Origin: Roseobacter cerasinus
GTDB taxonomy: Bacteria; Pseudomonadota; Alphaproteobacteria; Rhodobacterales; Rhodobacteraceae
Assembly: GCF_009811755.1 (NCBI RefSeq)
Contig: NZ_BLIV01000006.1
Span: forward strand, 283,761-347,760
Direction of reading: 5' to 3'
DNA length: 64,000 nucleotides
Below are positions 9,046 through 18,103 of this stretch, piece after piece. The number at the start of each line of letters is the position of its first letter. Position 1 is the stretch's first letter. Position numbers and translations under genes: made by a program. The notes beneath the pieces were generated by a model that saw nothing but the letters and a program-made list of their open reading frames with translations, ran no database searches and was not told the DNA's origin.

Positions 9046-9074
9046 GCTCCCCTCCAAGCACGCAAGGCGCATAG

Positions 9075-10013
9075 ATGGCGGACGCTAGCTACACACACAC
9101 ACCTCAGGAGTATGACACGCAGTTGGGCGATTATTTCGCCCTGCTCAAACCGCGTGTGATGTCGCTGGTGGTGTTCACCGCTTTTGTCGGACTGCTTGCA
9201 GCACCGGTCGCGGTGAACCCCATCGTCGCGTTCTGCGCGATCCTTTTCATCGCGGTCGGCGCTGGTGCGTCCGGCGCGCTGAACATGTGGTGGGACGCCG
9301 ACATCGACGGCGTGATGCGGCGCACCGCAAAACGCCCAATCCCCTCGGGTCGCGTGCCAGCGGGCGAAGCACTGGCGCTGGGTATTGCACTCTCGGGCCT
9401 CTCGGTGATGATGCTGGGTCTCGCGGCCAACCTGCTCGCAGCGGCGCTTCTGGCCTTCACCATCTTCTTTTATGCGGTCATCTACTCGATGTGGCTCAAG
9501 CGCTCGACGCCGCAGAACATCGTGATCGGTGGCGCGGCTGGCGCCTTCCCCCCGGTGATCGGTTGGGTTGTTGCGACAGGCAGCTTCTCCATCGAGGCCT
9601 GGCTGATGTTCGCGCTGATCTTCATGTGGACGCCGCCGCATTTCTGGGCCTTGGCGCTTTTCATGAAGTCCGACTACAACGATGCCGACGTGCCGATGTT
9701 GACCGTGACCCATGGCCGCAGGGCGACGCGCCTGCACATTCTGGTCTACACAATCCTGCTTGTCGCCCTCGCCATTTGCACCGGGTTCACGGCCATTGGA
9801 GGGCCGCTCTACCTGGCCGTGGCGGTTGTGCTGAATACGCTCTTCCTGAAAGGTGCAATTGACATCTGGCGCCGGGACGAAGCCGTGGCGGAGGCCGATG
9901 GCTATACGGTGGAAAAGAAGGTGTTCCGCCTTTCATTGTGGTATCTTTTTGCCCATTTTGGTGCGATCCTGCTGGAGGCGCTGCTGCGCCCTGTCGGTCT
10001 GGGAGGTTGGTAA
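9075..10013 (+). CDS. ctaB: Protoheme IX farnesyltransferase (heme O synthase)
   Basis: This 312-residue polytopic inner-membrane enzyme of the UbiA prenyltransferase family attaches a farnesyl group to heme b to give heme O, the precursor of heme A in the oxidase. The first prenyl-diphosphate motif is NMWWDADIDGVMRRTAKRP (N-x3-D-x3-D) at about 74-92, and the second conserved region is KSDYNDADVPMLTVTHG. About eight to nine hydrophobic helices are visible. It sits between ctaC and ctaG, which fits cofactor assembly. Confidence 0.96.
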   Translation: MADASYTHTPQEYDTQLGDYFALLKPRVMSLVVFTAFVGLLAAPVAVNPIVAFCAILFIAVGAGASGALNMWWDADIDGVMRRTAKRPIPSGRVPAGEALALGIALSGLSVMMLGLAANLLAAALLAFTIFFYAVIYSMWLKRSTPQNIVIGGAAGAFPPVIGWVVATGSFSIEAWLMFALIFMWTPPHFWALALFMKSDYNDADVPMLTVTHGRRATRLHILVYTILLVALAICTGFTAIGGPLYLAVAVVLNTLFLKGAIDIWRRDEAVAEADGYTVEKKVFRLSLWYLFAHFGAILLEALLRPVGLGGW

Positions 10014-10016
10014 GCC

Positions 10017-10181
10017 ATGACGCTTCGCCCTGAACATGCCCTTCACACCCGCCGCAGAGGCCGCAATGTCGGCGTTGGCTTGCTGCTGGGTGGATTCGTG
10101 GTGCTGGTGCTCGCGCTGACCGTCGCCAAGGTGACAAGCGGAGATTTCGAACTGCCCAAAGCAGAGGAGCTGTCACAGTAA
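10017..10181 (+). CDS. Small single-span membrane protein of the cox locus
   Basis: A 54-residue protein with a basic N-terminus (HTRRRGRN), one transmembrane helix (about 18-39, GVGLLLGGFVVLVLALTVA) and a short polar C-terminal tail. It starts 3 bases after the ctaB stop, and its own stop overlaps the ctaG start (TAATG), so it is translated within the cox operon. Similar short proteins occur at this position in other Rhodobacterales cox operons, often annotated only as hypothetical or CoxF-like. A role as an oxidase accessory or minor subunit is inferred from position. Confidence 0.75.
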   Translation: MTLRPEHALHTRRRGRNVGVGLLLGGFVVLVLALTVAKVTSGDFELPKAEELSQ

Positions 10182-10765
10182 TGGCCCTGACCGGACCCGC
10201 AAAGACCGTCGCACAGACCGTGAGCGTTGTGGTTGTCATGGGGGCGCTGGCCTGGGCCTCTGTGCCATTCTACGACTGGTTCTGCCGTGTGACGGGCTTT
10301 GGCGGCGTGACCGGCGTGTCAGAGGTTGCGCCGGACGATGTGCTCGATCAGACCATCACGGTGCGCTTCGACGGCTCGCTGCACACCAACATGGCGTGGG
10401 AGTTCAAACCCGTGGAGCGGGAGATGAAGGTGCGCATCGGCGAAACCGGCCTTGCATTCTATGAGGCTTACAACCCAACTGATCGCCCGATTGCAGGCTC
10501 TGCCAGCTACAATGTAACGCCTTATCAGGCGGGTGGATTCTTCAACAAGATCCAGTGTTTCTGTTTTGAGGAGCAGATCCTCGAACCCGGCGAACGGGTG
10601 CAAATGCCGGTGACCTTCTACGTCGACCCCGAAATTGTTGATGACCGCGATGGCAAGTACATCCACACCATCACGCTTTCCTATACTTTCTATGAAATCG
10701 ACCTGCCCGAGGGGTACGCCTCGCTGGAGCAGACAGACCCAACCTCAGACACAAGTCTGAACTGA
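10181..10765 (+). CDS. ctaG: Cytochrome c oxidase assembly protein CtaG/Cox11
   Basis: This 194-residue copper chaperone delivers copper to the B centre of oxidase subunit I. One N-terminal transmembrane helix (about 11-30) anchors a periplasmic immunoglobulin-like domain. The copper-binding CFCF motif is at 126-129 in [11 protein letters not shown], and the further conserved cysteine is near residue 35 ([10 protein letters not shown]). The start overlaps the preceding small gene by one base. Length and motif match Cox11. Confidence 0.95.
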   Translation: MALTGPAKTVAQTVSVVVVMGALAWASVPFYDWFCRVTGFGGVTGVSEVAPDDVLDQTITVRFDGSLHTNMAWEFKPVEREMKVRIGETGLAFYEAYNPTDRPIAGSASYNVTPYQAGGFFNKIQCFCFEEQILEPGERVQMPVTFYVDPEIVDDRDGKYIHTITLSYTFYEIDLPEGYASLEQTDPTSDTSLN

Positions 10766-10790
10766 CCAAGATAAGGCAAGGGACGCAGCT

Positions 10791-11612
10791 ATGGCCCATG
10801 AAAAGAACCACGATTATCACATTCTGACCCCGTCGGCCTGGCCTTTGCTGGGGGCTGTTGGCGGTTTTGTCATGTTGTTCGGCGCGGTGCTCTGGATGCA
10901 GGGCATCACGCCCTGGATGTTCTGGATCGGCTTTGTCGGCGTGCTCTACGTCATGTTCGGCTGGTGGGCCGAGGTCGTCGCGGAAAGCCGGATCGGAGAC
11001 CACACGCCAGTCGTGCGCATCGGTCTGCGCTATGGCTTCATCCTCTTTATCATGTCCGAGGTGATGTTCTTCGCGGCCTGGTTCTGGAGCTTTTTCAAAC
11101 ACGCCATCTACCCGATGAGCGATTATGCGGGCACGGAATACGTTCAGCCCGAGATTTATCACGTGGATGCCTTCCACCTGCCGCTGATCAACACGCTAGT
11201 GCTGCTGCTCTCGGGCTGCGCAGTGACATGGGCGCACCATGCGCTGGTGCATGGCGGGCCGCGCAAGGATTTGGTCAACGGCCTTGGTATTGCGGTGGTG
11301 CTCGGCGTCGCCTTCACCTTCCTGCAGGGCTATGAGTATTCGTACCTGCTCTATCAGGGCTGGGAGTTCGGCGGCGACAAGTTCTTCTCGAACTTCTTCA
11401 TGGCCACAGGCTTCCACGGCGCACATGTGATCATCGGCACCATCTTCCTCGCGGTCTGCTGGGTCCGTGCGATGAAGGGGCATTTCACGGCTGAAAAGCA
11501 TGTGGGCTTTGAAGCAGCCGCCTGGTACTGGCACTTTGTGGATGTAGTCTGGCTGTTCCTGTTCTTTGCCGTCTACATCTGGGGCGTCGCGCAGATGCCC
11601 GGCGCGCACTGA
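10791..11612 (+). CDS. ctaE: Cytochrome c oxidase subunit III
   Basis: This 273-residue integral membrane subunit of the aa3 oxidase has seven hydrophobic helices. Family landmarks include the N-terminal [76 protein letters not shown] and the C-terminal [21 protein letters not shown]. It follows ctaG by 25 bases and is closed by a strong terminator. Confidence 0.97.
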   Translation: MAHEKNHDYHILTPSAWPLLGAVGGFVMLFGAVLWMQGITPWMFWIGFVGVLYVMFGWWAEVVAESRIGDHTPVVRIGLRYGFILFIMSEVMFFAAWFWSFFKHAIYPMSDYAGTEYVQPEIYHVDAFHLPLINTLVLLLSGCAVTWAHHALVHGGPRKDLVNGLGIAVVLGVAFTFLQGYEYSYLLYQGWEFGGDKFFSNFFMATGFHGAHVIIGTIFLAVCWVRAMKGHFTAEKHVGFEAAAWYWHFVDVVWLFLFFAVYIWGVAQMPGAH

Positions 11613-11635
11613 ACGCCATCACATCGATACAGAGC

Positions 11636-11661
11636 AAAGCGCGCGGCTTCCGCGCGCTTTT
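11636..11661 (+). terminator. Rho-independent terminator after ctaE
   Basis: AAAGCGCGCGG (11636-11646), loop CTT, then CCGCGCGCTTT (11650-11660), a perfect 11-bp stem followed by a further T. It lies 24 bases after the ctaE stop and 19 bases before the surf1 start, so surf1 depends on read-through or its own start site. Confidence 0.8.
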
Positions 11662-11679
11662 CACGTTGAGAGGGCAGCT

Positions 11680-12360
11680 ATGCGGCTTTGGTTCGGGTTG
11701 ATTGTCGGGGTGATCGGTGTTGGCATCCTTGTCAGCCTCGGCATCTGGCAAGTGCAACGCCTGGCCTGGAAGCAAGAGGTGCTGACCCGGATAGAGACCG
11801 AAATCGCCGCCGCACCCGTGCCGCTGCACGCGGCTCTGGAGCCAGAGTTTTTGCGTTACGCGCCTGTCAAGTTAACTGGCACTTTCGATGCCAACCATAC
11901 CCATGTTCGCGCGCTTGCCTCCAGAAAGAGCGTCGGCGCGGTCTATCGGATCATCCGCCCGTTTCAGGCCGAAGACTATGGCCGCATTCTGGTCGATACT
12001 GGATGGGTCCGGGACGGCATAGGTGAACTTCGTCCTATCCCTGAAGGTAAAGTCACCTTAGTGGGCAATCTTGACGCGCCCAACGAGGCGGATGGATTCA
12101 CGCCAGCGCCAGAACTTGACACGAATATCTGGTTTGCGCGCGATGTTCCCGAAATGGCCCACGCCCTGAGCACCGAACCGGTGCTTGTTGTCCTGCGCGA
12201 TGCGCCGGATTCAGACCTCGGCGTGACGCCCTGGCCGGTAGACACGGCTGGTATTCCGAACGATCACCTGCAATACGCCATCACATGGTTTTCCCTGGCG
12301 CTGATCTGGGGGGCCATGACTGTGTATTTCCTGCTGCGCACCGCGCGCAGCGCGCGCTGA
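11680..12360 (+). CDS. SURF1 family cytochrome oxidase biogenesis protein
   Basis: This 226-residue protein is a membrane assembly factor for heme A insertion into the oxidase. Two terminal transmembrane helices (about 4-22 and 200-220) flank a periplasmic domain, the usual SURF1 layout. Conserved features are SLGIWQVQRLAWK near the N-terminus, RILVDTGWV and the C-terminal NDHLQYAITWFSLA. I chose ATG 11680 (MRLWFGL) rather than the long in-frame extension that would overlap ctaE and the terminator hairpin. A purine-rich run (GAGAGGGCAG) precedes the ATG. Confidence 0.9.
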   Translation: MRLWFGLIVGVIGVGILVSLGIWQVQRLAWKQEVLTRIETEIAAAPVPLHAALEPEFLRYAPVKLTGTFDANHTHVRALASRKSVGAVYRIIRPFQAEDYGRILVDTGWVRDGIGELRPIPEGKVTLVGNLDAPNEADGFTPAPELDTNIWFARDVPEMAHALSTEPVLVVLRDAPDSDLGVTPWPVDTAGIPNDHLQYAITWFSLALIWGAMTVYFLLRTARSAR

Positions 12361-12372
12361 GAGGGACGAGCG

Positions 12373-13761
12373 ATGCGCTATATCTCCACCCGTGGCACGG
12401 CGCCCGTGCTGAATTTCGAAGAGGCGATGCTGACCGGGCTGGCCCGTGATGGCGGGCTTTACGTGCCCGAGGTGATTCCACAGATGGGTGTTGCGGATAT
12501 CGCGCGCCTTGAAGGGCTCAGCTACGAGGCCATCGCCTATCGCGTCATGCGGCCCTTCGTGGGGGGTGTCTTCACTGACGACGAATTCGAAGGGATCATC
12601 GCGCGCGCCTATGCAGGCTTTGGCCACGCCGCCCGCGCGCCTCTGGTACAGCTGGATCAGGGGCATTTTCTGCTGGAGCTGTTCCACGGGCCGACGCTGG
12701 CCTTCAAGGACTTCGCCATGCAGCTCATCGGGCAAATGTTCCAGACAGCTCTGGGGCGTCGGGGAGAGCGTGTGACCATCGTGGGCGCCACCTCCGGTGA
12801 TACCGGATCGGCGGCCATCGAGGCATTTCGCGGCCTCGACAATGTGGATGTGTTCATCCTCTACCCGCATGGGCGCATCTCGGAGGTGCAGCGGCGGCAG
12901 ATGACGACCCCGGTGGAGAGCAATGTGCACGCGCTCGCCATGGACGGCGATTTTGATGAGTGTCAGGCCCGTCTGAAGGATATGTTCAACGACTTTGCCT
13001 TTCGCGACGAGGTGAAGCTTGCGGGTGTGAATTCGATCAACTGGGGCCGGGTGCTGGCGCAGGTGGTCTATTATTTCTCCGCTGCCGTGTCGGTGGGTGC
13101 GCCGCACCGCCCGGTCAGCTTCACCGTGCCCACGGGCAACTTCGGCGATATCTTTGCAGGTTACATCGCCAAGCGTATGGGCTTGCCAATCGACAAGCTG
13201 GTGGTGGCCACGAACCAGAACGACATCCTTGATCGCTGCCTCAAGGGGCAGGGCTATCACAAGGGCGCAACGGTGCCCTCGATCAGCCCATCGATGGACA
13301 TTCAGGTCAGCTCCAACTTCGAGCGCGCGCTGTTTGATGCTTATGACCGTGAAGGGCCAGCCATCGTGCAACTGATGGACGAGCTGAAGGCGGGTGGCTT
13401 TGAGGTCAGCCAAGGCGCCATGCAGGTGCTGCAGTCGCACTACGCCTCGGGCCGCGCCTCAGAGGACGAGACGTCGGCGACAATCGCATCCGCACTCGCG
13501 ACAACCGGAGAGCTGCTCTGCCCGCACTCCGCGGTGGGCGTGAAGGTGGCCGAAGAGCATCGCGTCACCGGCACGCCGATGATAACGCTTGCCACCGCGC
13601 ACCCGGCGAAATTCCCCGATGCGGTGGAGCAGGCCGCGACGCAACGGCCCCCCTTGCCCCCGCGCATGGCAGACCTGTATGAACGCGCGGAACGGGTGAG
13701 CCGGGTGCCGAATGATTTGCAGGCGCTCATCTCGCATATCAAAGGGCACAGAGCTGCGTGA
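12373..13761 (+). CDS. thrC: Threonine synthase
   Basis: This 462-residue PLP enzyme converts O-phosphohomoserine to threonine. The PLP lysine is K112 in FHGPTLAFKDFAMQ. GATSGDTGSAAIEAFRG and VPTGNFGDIFAGYIAKRMG bind phosphate and the cofactor. The N-terminus MRYISTRG and the length fit the long, fungal-like/proteobacterial threonine synthase type. It starts 12 bases after surf1, and its stop overlaps the next start (GTGA), so the downstream peptidase is translationally coupled. Confidence 0.96.
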   Translation: MRYISTRGTAPVLNFEEAMLTGLARDGGLYVPEVIPQMGVADIARLEGLSYEAIAYRVMRPFVGGVFTDDEFEGIIARAYAGFGHAARAPLVQLDQGHFLLELFHGPTLAFKDFAMQLIGQMFQTALGRRGERVTIVGATSGDTGSAAIEAFRGLDNVDVFILYPHGRISEVQRRQMTTPVESNVHALAMDGDFDECQARLKDMFNDFAFRDEVKLAGVNSINWGRVLAQVVYYFSAAVSVGAPHRPVSFTVPTGNFGDIFAGYIAKRMGLPIDKLVVATNQNDILDRCLKGQGYHKGATVPSISPSMDIQVSSNFERALFDAYDREGPAIVQLMDELKAGGFEVSQGAMQVLQSHYASGRASEDETSATIASALATTGELLCPHSAVGVKVAEEHRVTGTPMITLATAHPAKFPDAVEQAATQRPPLPPRMADLYERAERVSRVPNDLQALISHIKGHRAA

Positions 13762-15020
13762 CACTGAACCAACACCGTCTGCCGAACGGCTTTCGCATCG
13801 TCACTGAAGAAATCCCGGGGCTCGCCTCGGCCTCTGTCGGTGTCTGGGTCACCGCCGGTGCGCGGCACGAGTTGCCCGAGCAGAACGGCATTGCGCACTT
13901 CCTGGAACACATGGCCTTCAAGGGCACGAAGAGGCGCACCGCCCTGCAGATTGCAGAGAGCATCGAGGACGTGGGCGGCTACATCAACGCCTACACCAGC
14001 CGCGAGGTCACGGCCTACTATGCGCGCGTGCTGCAAAATGACGTGCCGCTGGCGATGGATGTGATCGCCGATATCCTGCTGAACCCGACGCTGGAGGACG
14101 CCGAGATCGAGGTCGAGCGCGGGGTGATCCTGCAGGAGATCGGCCAGGCGCTGGACACGCCGGACGATGTGATCTTTGACTGGCTGCAGGAAGAGGCGTA
14201 CCCGGATCATCCGATGGGCCGCACCATTCTGGGCCCGGCTGAGCGTGTGGCGAAGTTCACCCGAGCAGATCTGCAGGGCTTTATCGCGCAGCACTACGGG
14301 CCTGAGCAGATGATCCTATCCGCAGCGGGAGCGGTGGACCACGAGGCCATTGTGAAATTGGCTGAGGAGCTGTTTGGCGGGATGCAGCCGCGCCCGGCCT
14401 TCAATGCGGATGCGGCCCGCTTTCTGGGCGGCGAACGCCGCCAGCCAAAGCCACTTGAGCAGGCGCATCTGGCGCTGGCCTTCGAGAGCCCGGGCTACCG
14501 CGAAGACAGCATCTATACGGCGCAGATCTATGCGTCCGCCCTGGGGGGCGGCATGTCGAGCCGCCTGTTCCAGGAGATCCGCGAAAATCGCGGGCTGTGC
14601 TATTCGATCTTTGCGCAGGCGGGGGCCTATGCTGATACGGGCATGACCACGATCTATGCGGGCACCAGCGCGGACCAGCTGCCGCAGCTGGCGGAGATCA
14701 CCATTGATGAGATGAAGCGCGCGGCAAGCGACATGTCTCCCGCAGAGGTGGCGCGCGCGCGGGCGCAGATGAAGGCCGGGCTGTTGATGGGTTTGGAAAG
14801 CCCCTCCACGCGGGCCGAGCGGTTGGCGCGGCTGGTGCAGATATGGGACCGGGTGCCGCCGCTGGAAGAGACGGTGGCGATGATTGATGCGGTGACCACC
14901 GGGGACGTACGGGAGTTTGCGGAAGGCATGGCCTCGGTGGCCCCTGCGGCGCTCGCGCTCTATGGGCCGATCGAGGCTGCGCCCAGCCTGGCACAATTGC
15001 AGGAGCGGCGGGTGGCGTGA
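13758..15020 (+). CDS. M16 family zinc peptidase (processing-peptidase-like)
   Basis: This 420-residue protein is related to mitochondrial processing peptidase beta and PqqL/YmxG-like bacterial peptidases. The inverted zinc motif HFLEH is at 47-51 (IAHFLEHMAFKGT), with the downstream glutamate region VERGVILQEI completing the site, so it should be catalytic. The second half has the inactive M16 repeat with GGGMSSRLFQEIREN. It starts at GTG 13758, overlapping the thrC stop by 4 bases, and overlaps the GNAT gene at its own end. No signal peptide is seen. The natural substrate is unknown. Confidence 0.92.
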   Translation: MTLNQHRLPNGFRIVTEEIPGLASASVGVWVTAGARHELPEQNGIAHFLEHMAFKGTKRRTALQIAESIEDVGGYINAYTSREVTAYYARVLQNDVPLAMDVIADILLNPTLEDAEIEVERGVILQEIGQALDTPDDVIFDWLQEEAYPDHPMGRTILGPAERVAKFTRADLQGFIAQHYGPEQMILSAAGAVDHEAIVKLAEELFGGMQPRPAFNADAARFLGGERRQPKPLEQAHLALAFESPGYREDSIYTAQIYASALGGGMSSRLFQEIRENRGLCYSIFAQAGAYADTGMTTIYAGTSADQLPQLAEITIDEMKRAASDMSPAEVARARAQMKAGLLMGLESPSTRAERLARLVQIWDRVPPLEETVAMIDAVTTGDVREFAEGMASVAPAALALYGPIEAAPSLAQLQERRVA

Positions 15021-15604
15021 TGCTGCGCGGGTTTCGCAAGCTCCGCATTGAGACCGAACGCATGACCTTGCGCCCGCCGATCCATTCGGATTTCCGCGCC
15101 TGGACAGGCTTGCGGGCGCAGAGCAAGGACTATCTGACCGCCTGGGAGCCAAGTTGGGCCAAGGACCATCTGACACGCAAGGCCTTTACCAACCGGGTCT
15201 ATTGGGCGCAGCGCTCGGTGTCAGGCGGCACGGCGCTGCCGTTGTTCCTGATCCGGCGACAGGATGAGGCGCTGTTGGGGGCGATTACGCTGGACAACAT
15301 TCGCCGGGGGCCTGCGCAATCGGGCACTCTGGGCTATTGGACCGGCCAGCCTTTTGCGCGGCAGGGCTATATGCGCGAGGCGATTACGGCACTGGTGCAT
15401 TATGCCTTCACGCAGCTGGATCTGAGCCGAATCGAGGCCGCTTGTCTGCCGGAGAATGCCGCCTCGCGCGGGCTGCTGGAGCGGTCGGGGTTCAAATACG
15501 AAGGTGTGGCGCAGAGCTATCTGCAGATCGACGGGCGGTGGCGCACCCATGTACTTTATGCAGCGCTCCGCAGCGATCGGCGGGGCAGGACGGATGCGGG
15601 CTGA
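15020..15604 (+). CDS. GNAT N-acetyltransferase (RimJ-like)
   Basis: A protein of about 194 residues of the RimJ/RimL acetyltransferase group, probably acetylating an N-terminal or side-chain amine using acetyl-CoA. ETERMTLRPPIHSDFRAW is the typical beta1-alpha1 start. GYWTGQPFARQGYMREAI carries the acetyl-CoA pyrophosphate loop, and RIEAACLPENAASRGLLERSGF is the C-terminal signature. ATG 15020 overlaps the M16 peptidase stop (TGATG); GTG 15017 is also possible. The substrate is not known, but in Rhodobacterales this gene commonly follows the M16 peptidase. Confidence 0.9.
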   Translation: MLRGFRKLRIETERMTLRPPIHSDFRAWTGLRAQSKDYLTAWEPSWAKDHLTRKAFTNRVYWAQRSVSGGTALPLFLIRRQDEALLGAITLDNIRRGPAQSGTLGYWTGQPFARQGYMREAITALVHYAFTQLDLSRIEAACLPENAASRGLLERSGFKYEGVAQSYLQIDGRWRTHVLYAALRSDRRGRTDAG

Positions 15605-15614
15605 GTCTTCTATT

Positions 15615-15634
15615 GCGGCTTTTCGCAAAGCCGC
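15615..15634 (+). terminator. Hairpin after the GNAT gene
   Basis: GCGGCTTT (15615-15622), loop TCGC, AAAGCCGC (15627-15634): a perfect 8-bp stem 10 bases after the stop codon. It is followed by a GC-rich stretch rather than T residues, and then by the motif listed next. Confidence 0.55.
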
Positions 15635-15636
15635 GT

Positions 15637-15668
15637 GCCTCCGGCGGGGATATTTGGGAGCCAAAGAC
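15637..15668 (+). promoter_or_regulatory. Rhodobacterales-type intergenic motif
   Basis: The run GCCTCCGGCGGGGATATTT followed by GGGAGCCAAAGA resembles a short motif I recall as frequent between genes in Roseobacter-group genomes. It contains a small CCTCC/GGGG pairing and an anti-Shine-Dalgarno-like CCTCC. I see only one clear copy in this window. The function is unknown. Confidence 0.3.
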
Positions 15669-15781
15669 ATCCTCTGTGCGTTTTCTTGGCATGCGTCGCA
15701 GTCCCGGGACGGAGCCCGGCGAAAACCATTCGGTGAATCGGACAGGTCGCGCTAGGCTAAGCCGGGATGCAGGAGGTGGCG

Positions 15782-16591
15782 ATGCTGGTTCGGATTTTTG
15801 CAGCACTTGTTTTGCTGGCGCAGGCGGCGGGCGCACAGGAGCGCACGCCGAGCCATTGCATTGCGCTGGCGGAGGCGCCAGGGCTTGAGTATGTGGTGCC
15901 GGCGAGCCTTGGGCCGGTGGCTGAAGAGACGGTGCGCATTCACTATATTACCCATGCGAGTTTTCTGATCCGGTCGCATGGCGGGCTGAATATGGTCACC
16001 GATTACACCGGGTTCACGGGATCGGCGCCGATGATCCCGGATGTGGTCACCATGAACCACGCGCATGACACCCATTGGACGGCCAATCCCGATCCGGCCA
16101 TTCCCCATGTTCTACCGGGCTGGGGGCCCTTTGGTCAGGGGATCACGCATCATCTGGATCTGGGTGAGGTGTTGGTGCGCAATGTCTCGACCGATATTCG
16201 GTCGCAGTTTTCCGGTGTGGAGGAGAAGGGCAATTCGATCTTTGTCTTTGAGCTGGCGGGTCTGTGTGTGGGCCATCTGGGGCATCTGCATCATGAGCCG
16301 GATGCGGAGCAATATGCAGCACTTGGGCGGCTGGATGTGGTGATGGCGCCGGTGGATGGGGGCTATACGCTGGATCTGCCGACGATGATCCGCGTGCTCA
16401 AGAGGTTGCGGTCGTCCGTGGTGATCCCGATGCATTGGTTTTCGCTCTACGGGCTGGATCAATTTCTGGTGGGTATGGCGGATGAGTTCGCTGTGGTCGA
16501 GGTGGGTGGCCCGGCGCTGGACATCTCGCTTGACCGTTTGCCGGGGCGGCCCACGGTGATGGTGTTGCGGCCGCAGCTTCTGAGCGAGTAG
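15782..16591 (+). CDS. Exported MBL-fold metallo-hydrolase-like protein
   Basis: A 269-residue protein with an N-terminal signal peptide (about 1-19, ending QAAGAQE). The rest resembles UlaG-type metallo-beta-lactamase folds: THASFLIRSHGGLNMVTDYTG, DVVTMNHAHDTHWT (the HxHxDH-like segment reads NHAHDTHW), GHLGHLHHEP and PMHWFSLYG. These histidines and aspartates make metal binding likely. ATG 15782 is preferred because AGGAGGT precedes it at the right distance; the ATG at 15767 would place that ribosome site inside the gene. The substrate is unknown; periplasmic location is inferred from the signal peptide. Confidence 0.82.
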   Translation: MLVRIFAALVLLAQAAGAQERTPSHCIALAEAPGLEYVVPASLGPVAEETVRIHYITHASFLIRSHGGLNMVTDYTGFTGSAPMIPDVVTMNHAHDTHWTANPDPAIPHVLPGWGPFGQGITHHLDLGEVLVRNVSTDIRSQFSGVEEKGNSIFVFELAGLCVGHLGHLHHEPDAEQYAALGRLDVVMAPVDGGYTLDLPTMIRVLKRLRSSVVIPMHWFSLYGLDQFLVGMADEFAVVEVGGPALDISLDRLPGRPTVMVLRPQLLSE

Positions 16592-16630
16592 CCCTCTTGC
16601 ATCGACCCGCGGGGCGGGGGATCAAAGGGG

Positions 16631-18046
16631 ATGGATTTAAACGACGCCGATTCCGAATTTGAAGCGCTGTTGCGCGGGGCCTTGCCAGACGATGCCGTCG
16701 GGCCATCTGAGCCGCGGTATCTGGAGGAGCCGCGCGGGCGCTACCATGGGCGCGAGACGGTCGTGGTGCGCCCGCGATCGGCGGAGGAAGTGGCCACCGT
16801 GGTGCGGCTTGCAGGGCAAGCGCGCGTCGGTGTTGTGGCCTATGGCGGCGGCACCGGGCTGGTCGGTGGGCAGATCTCGACCGATGGGCCGTTGCCGGTG
16901 ATCCTGTCGCTGGAGCGGATGGCGGCGATCCGGGAGGTGTATCCGCAGGAAAACGTGCTGATCTGTGACGCGGGTGCGGTGCTGGCGGATATTCAGGCGG
17001 CGGCGGATGCCGTGGAGCGTCTGTTTCCGCTGTCCCTGGCCTCGGAAGGCTCGGCGCGGATTGGCGGTAATCTGGCCACCAACGCGGGCGGCACGGCGGT
17101 GCTGCGCTATGGCAATGCGCGGGCGCTTTGTCTGGGGTTGGAGGCCGTGCTGCCGGATGGGCAGATCTGGCGCGGGCTGCAGCGGTTGCGTAAGGACAAC
17201 ACCGGCTATGATCTGCGCAACCTGCTGATCGGCTCAGAGGGCACGCTGGGGGTGATCACCGCAGCGGCGTTGAAGTTGAGCCCCAAACCCGCGGCCCGGG
17301 GAACGGCGATTTTTGTGGTGCCCTCGCCAAAGGCGGCGCTGGATCTGCTGGCGCTGGCCCAGGCGCAGTTGGGTGAGTTGGTCAGCGGTTTTGAGTTGAT
17401 CAGCGGGCAGGGGCTGGCGTTCCTGGCTGAGACCGTGCCCGAGGTGCGGCAGCCCTTTGACGCAGCGCCCGATTGGGCGGTGTTGGTTGACGTTGGTCTG
17501 GTGGCGGGTCTGGATCCGCAGGGCGCGCTGGAGCAGCTGTTTGTGGCGGCTGCTGAGGCCGGGTTGGCGCTGGACGGAGTGATTGCGCAGAGTGCGCAGC
17601 AGTCGGATGAGTTCTGGTTCGTGCGGGAGCACATTCCGGAGGCGAACAAGCGCATAGGGGCTGTGATCTCAAGCGATGTGTCGGTGCCCCTAGGCGCCAT
17701 TCCGGAGTTTGTTGAGCTTGGCCGGGCTGAGATCGCCAAGATCGGTGCCTTCCGGATCAATTGCTTTGGTCATGTGGGGGATGGCAACCTGCACTACAAC
17801 GTCTTCCCGCTGCCGGGCGGGCGGGCTGCGGATCATGCCAATCAGCGGGGGGACCTGCAGCGGGCGGTGCATGATCTGGCGCATCGTCTGGGCGGTTCGG
17901 TCAGTGCTGAGCATGGGGTTGGGCGGTTGAAGGTGGAGGATCTGGAGCGCTATGGCGATCCAGCGAAGCTGTCGGCTTTGCGTGCGATCAAGGCGGCCCT
18001 TGACCCGCTGGGCATCATGAATCCGGGTGCTGTTCTGCGAAATTGA
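16631..18046 (+). CDS. FAD-binding 2-hydroxyacid dehydrogenase (GlcD/D2HGDH type)
   Basis: This 471-residue flavoprotein probably oxidises a D-2-hydroxyacid such as D-lactate, glycolate or D-2-hydroxyglutarate and passes electrons to an acceptor. The FAD_binding_4 (PCMH) domain occupies about 45-220, with VAYGGGTGLVGGQ, GGNLATNAGGTAVLRYGN and LLIGSEGTLGVIT. The C-terminal FAD-oxidase domain shows NCFGHVGDGNLHYNVFP and SAEHGVGRLK, which hold the metal and substrate residues, and ends DPLGIMNPGAVL. It is a single-chain enzyme with no glcE/glcF partners nearby, which favours a lactate- or 2-hydroxyglutarate-type enzyme over the three-subunit glycolate oxidase. Confidence 0.9.
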   Translation: MDLNDADSEFEALLRGALPDDAVGPSEPRYLEEPRGRYHGRETVVVRPRSAEEVATVVRLAGQARVGVVAYGGGTGLVGGQISTDGPLPVILSLERMAAIREVYPQENVLICDAGAVLADIQAAADAVERLFPLSLASEGSARIGGNLATNAGGTAVLRYGNARALCLGLEAVLPDGQIWRGLQRLRKDNTGYDLRNLLIGSEGTLGVITAAALKLSPKPAARGTAIFVVPSPKAALDLLALAQAQLGELVSGFELISGQGLAFLAETVPEVRQPFDAAPDWAVLVDVGLVAGLDPQGALEQLFVAAAEAGLALDGVIAQSAQQSDEFWFVREHIPEANKRIGAVISSDVSVPLGAIPEFVELGRAEIAKIGAFRINCFGHVGDGNLHYNVFPLPGGRAADHANQRGDLQRAVHDLAHRLGGSVSAEHGVGRLKVEDLERYGDPAKLSALRAIKAALDPLGIMNPGAVLRN

Positions 18047-18073
18047 GGCGCTGACGCGCCACACGATGTTTTT

Positions 18074-18092
18074 CAAATCCCTCCGGGATTTG
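18074..18092. terminator. Bidirectional terminator between FAD dehydrogenase and apt
   Basis: CAAATCCC (18074-18081), loop TCC, GGGATTTG (18085-18092), a perfect 8-bp stem. It is preceded by a T run on the plus strand (A run for the minus strand) and followed by GTTTTGGG. It sits between two convergent genes. Confidence 0.75.
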
Positions 18093-18103
18093 GTTTTGGG
18101 CGC

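Noticed and set aside
12211..13440. 409-codon minus-strand frame opposite thrC
   Set aside because: Antisense artefact of codon bias; thrC carries all PLP motifs.
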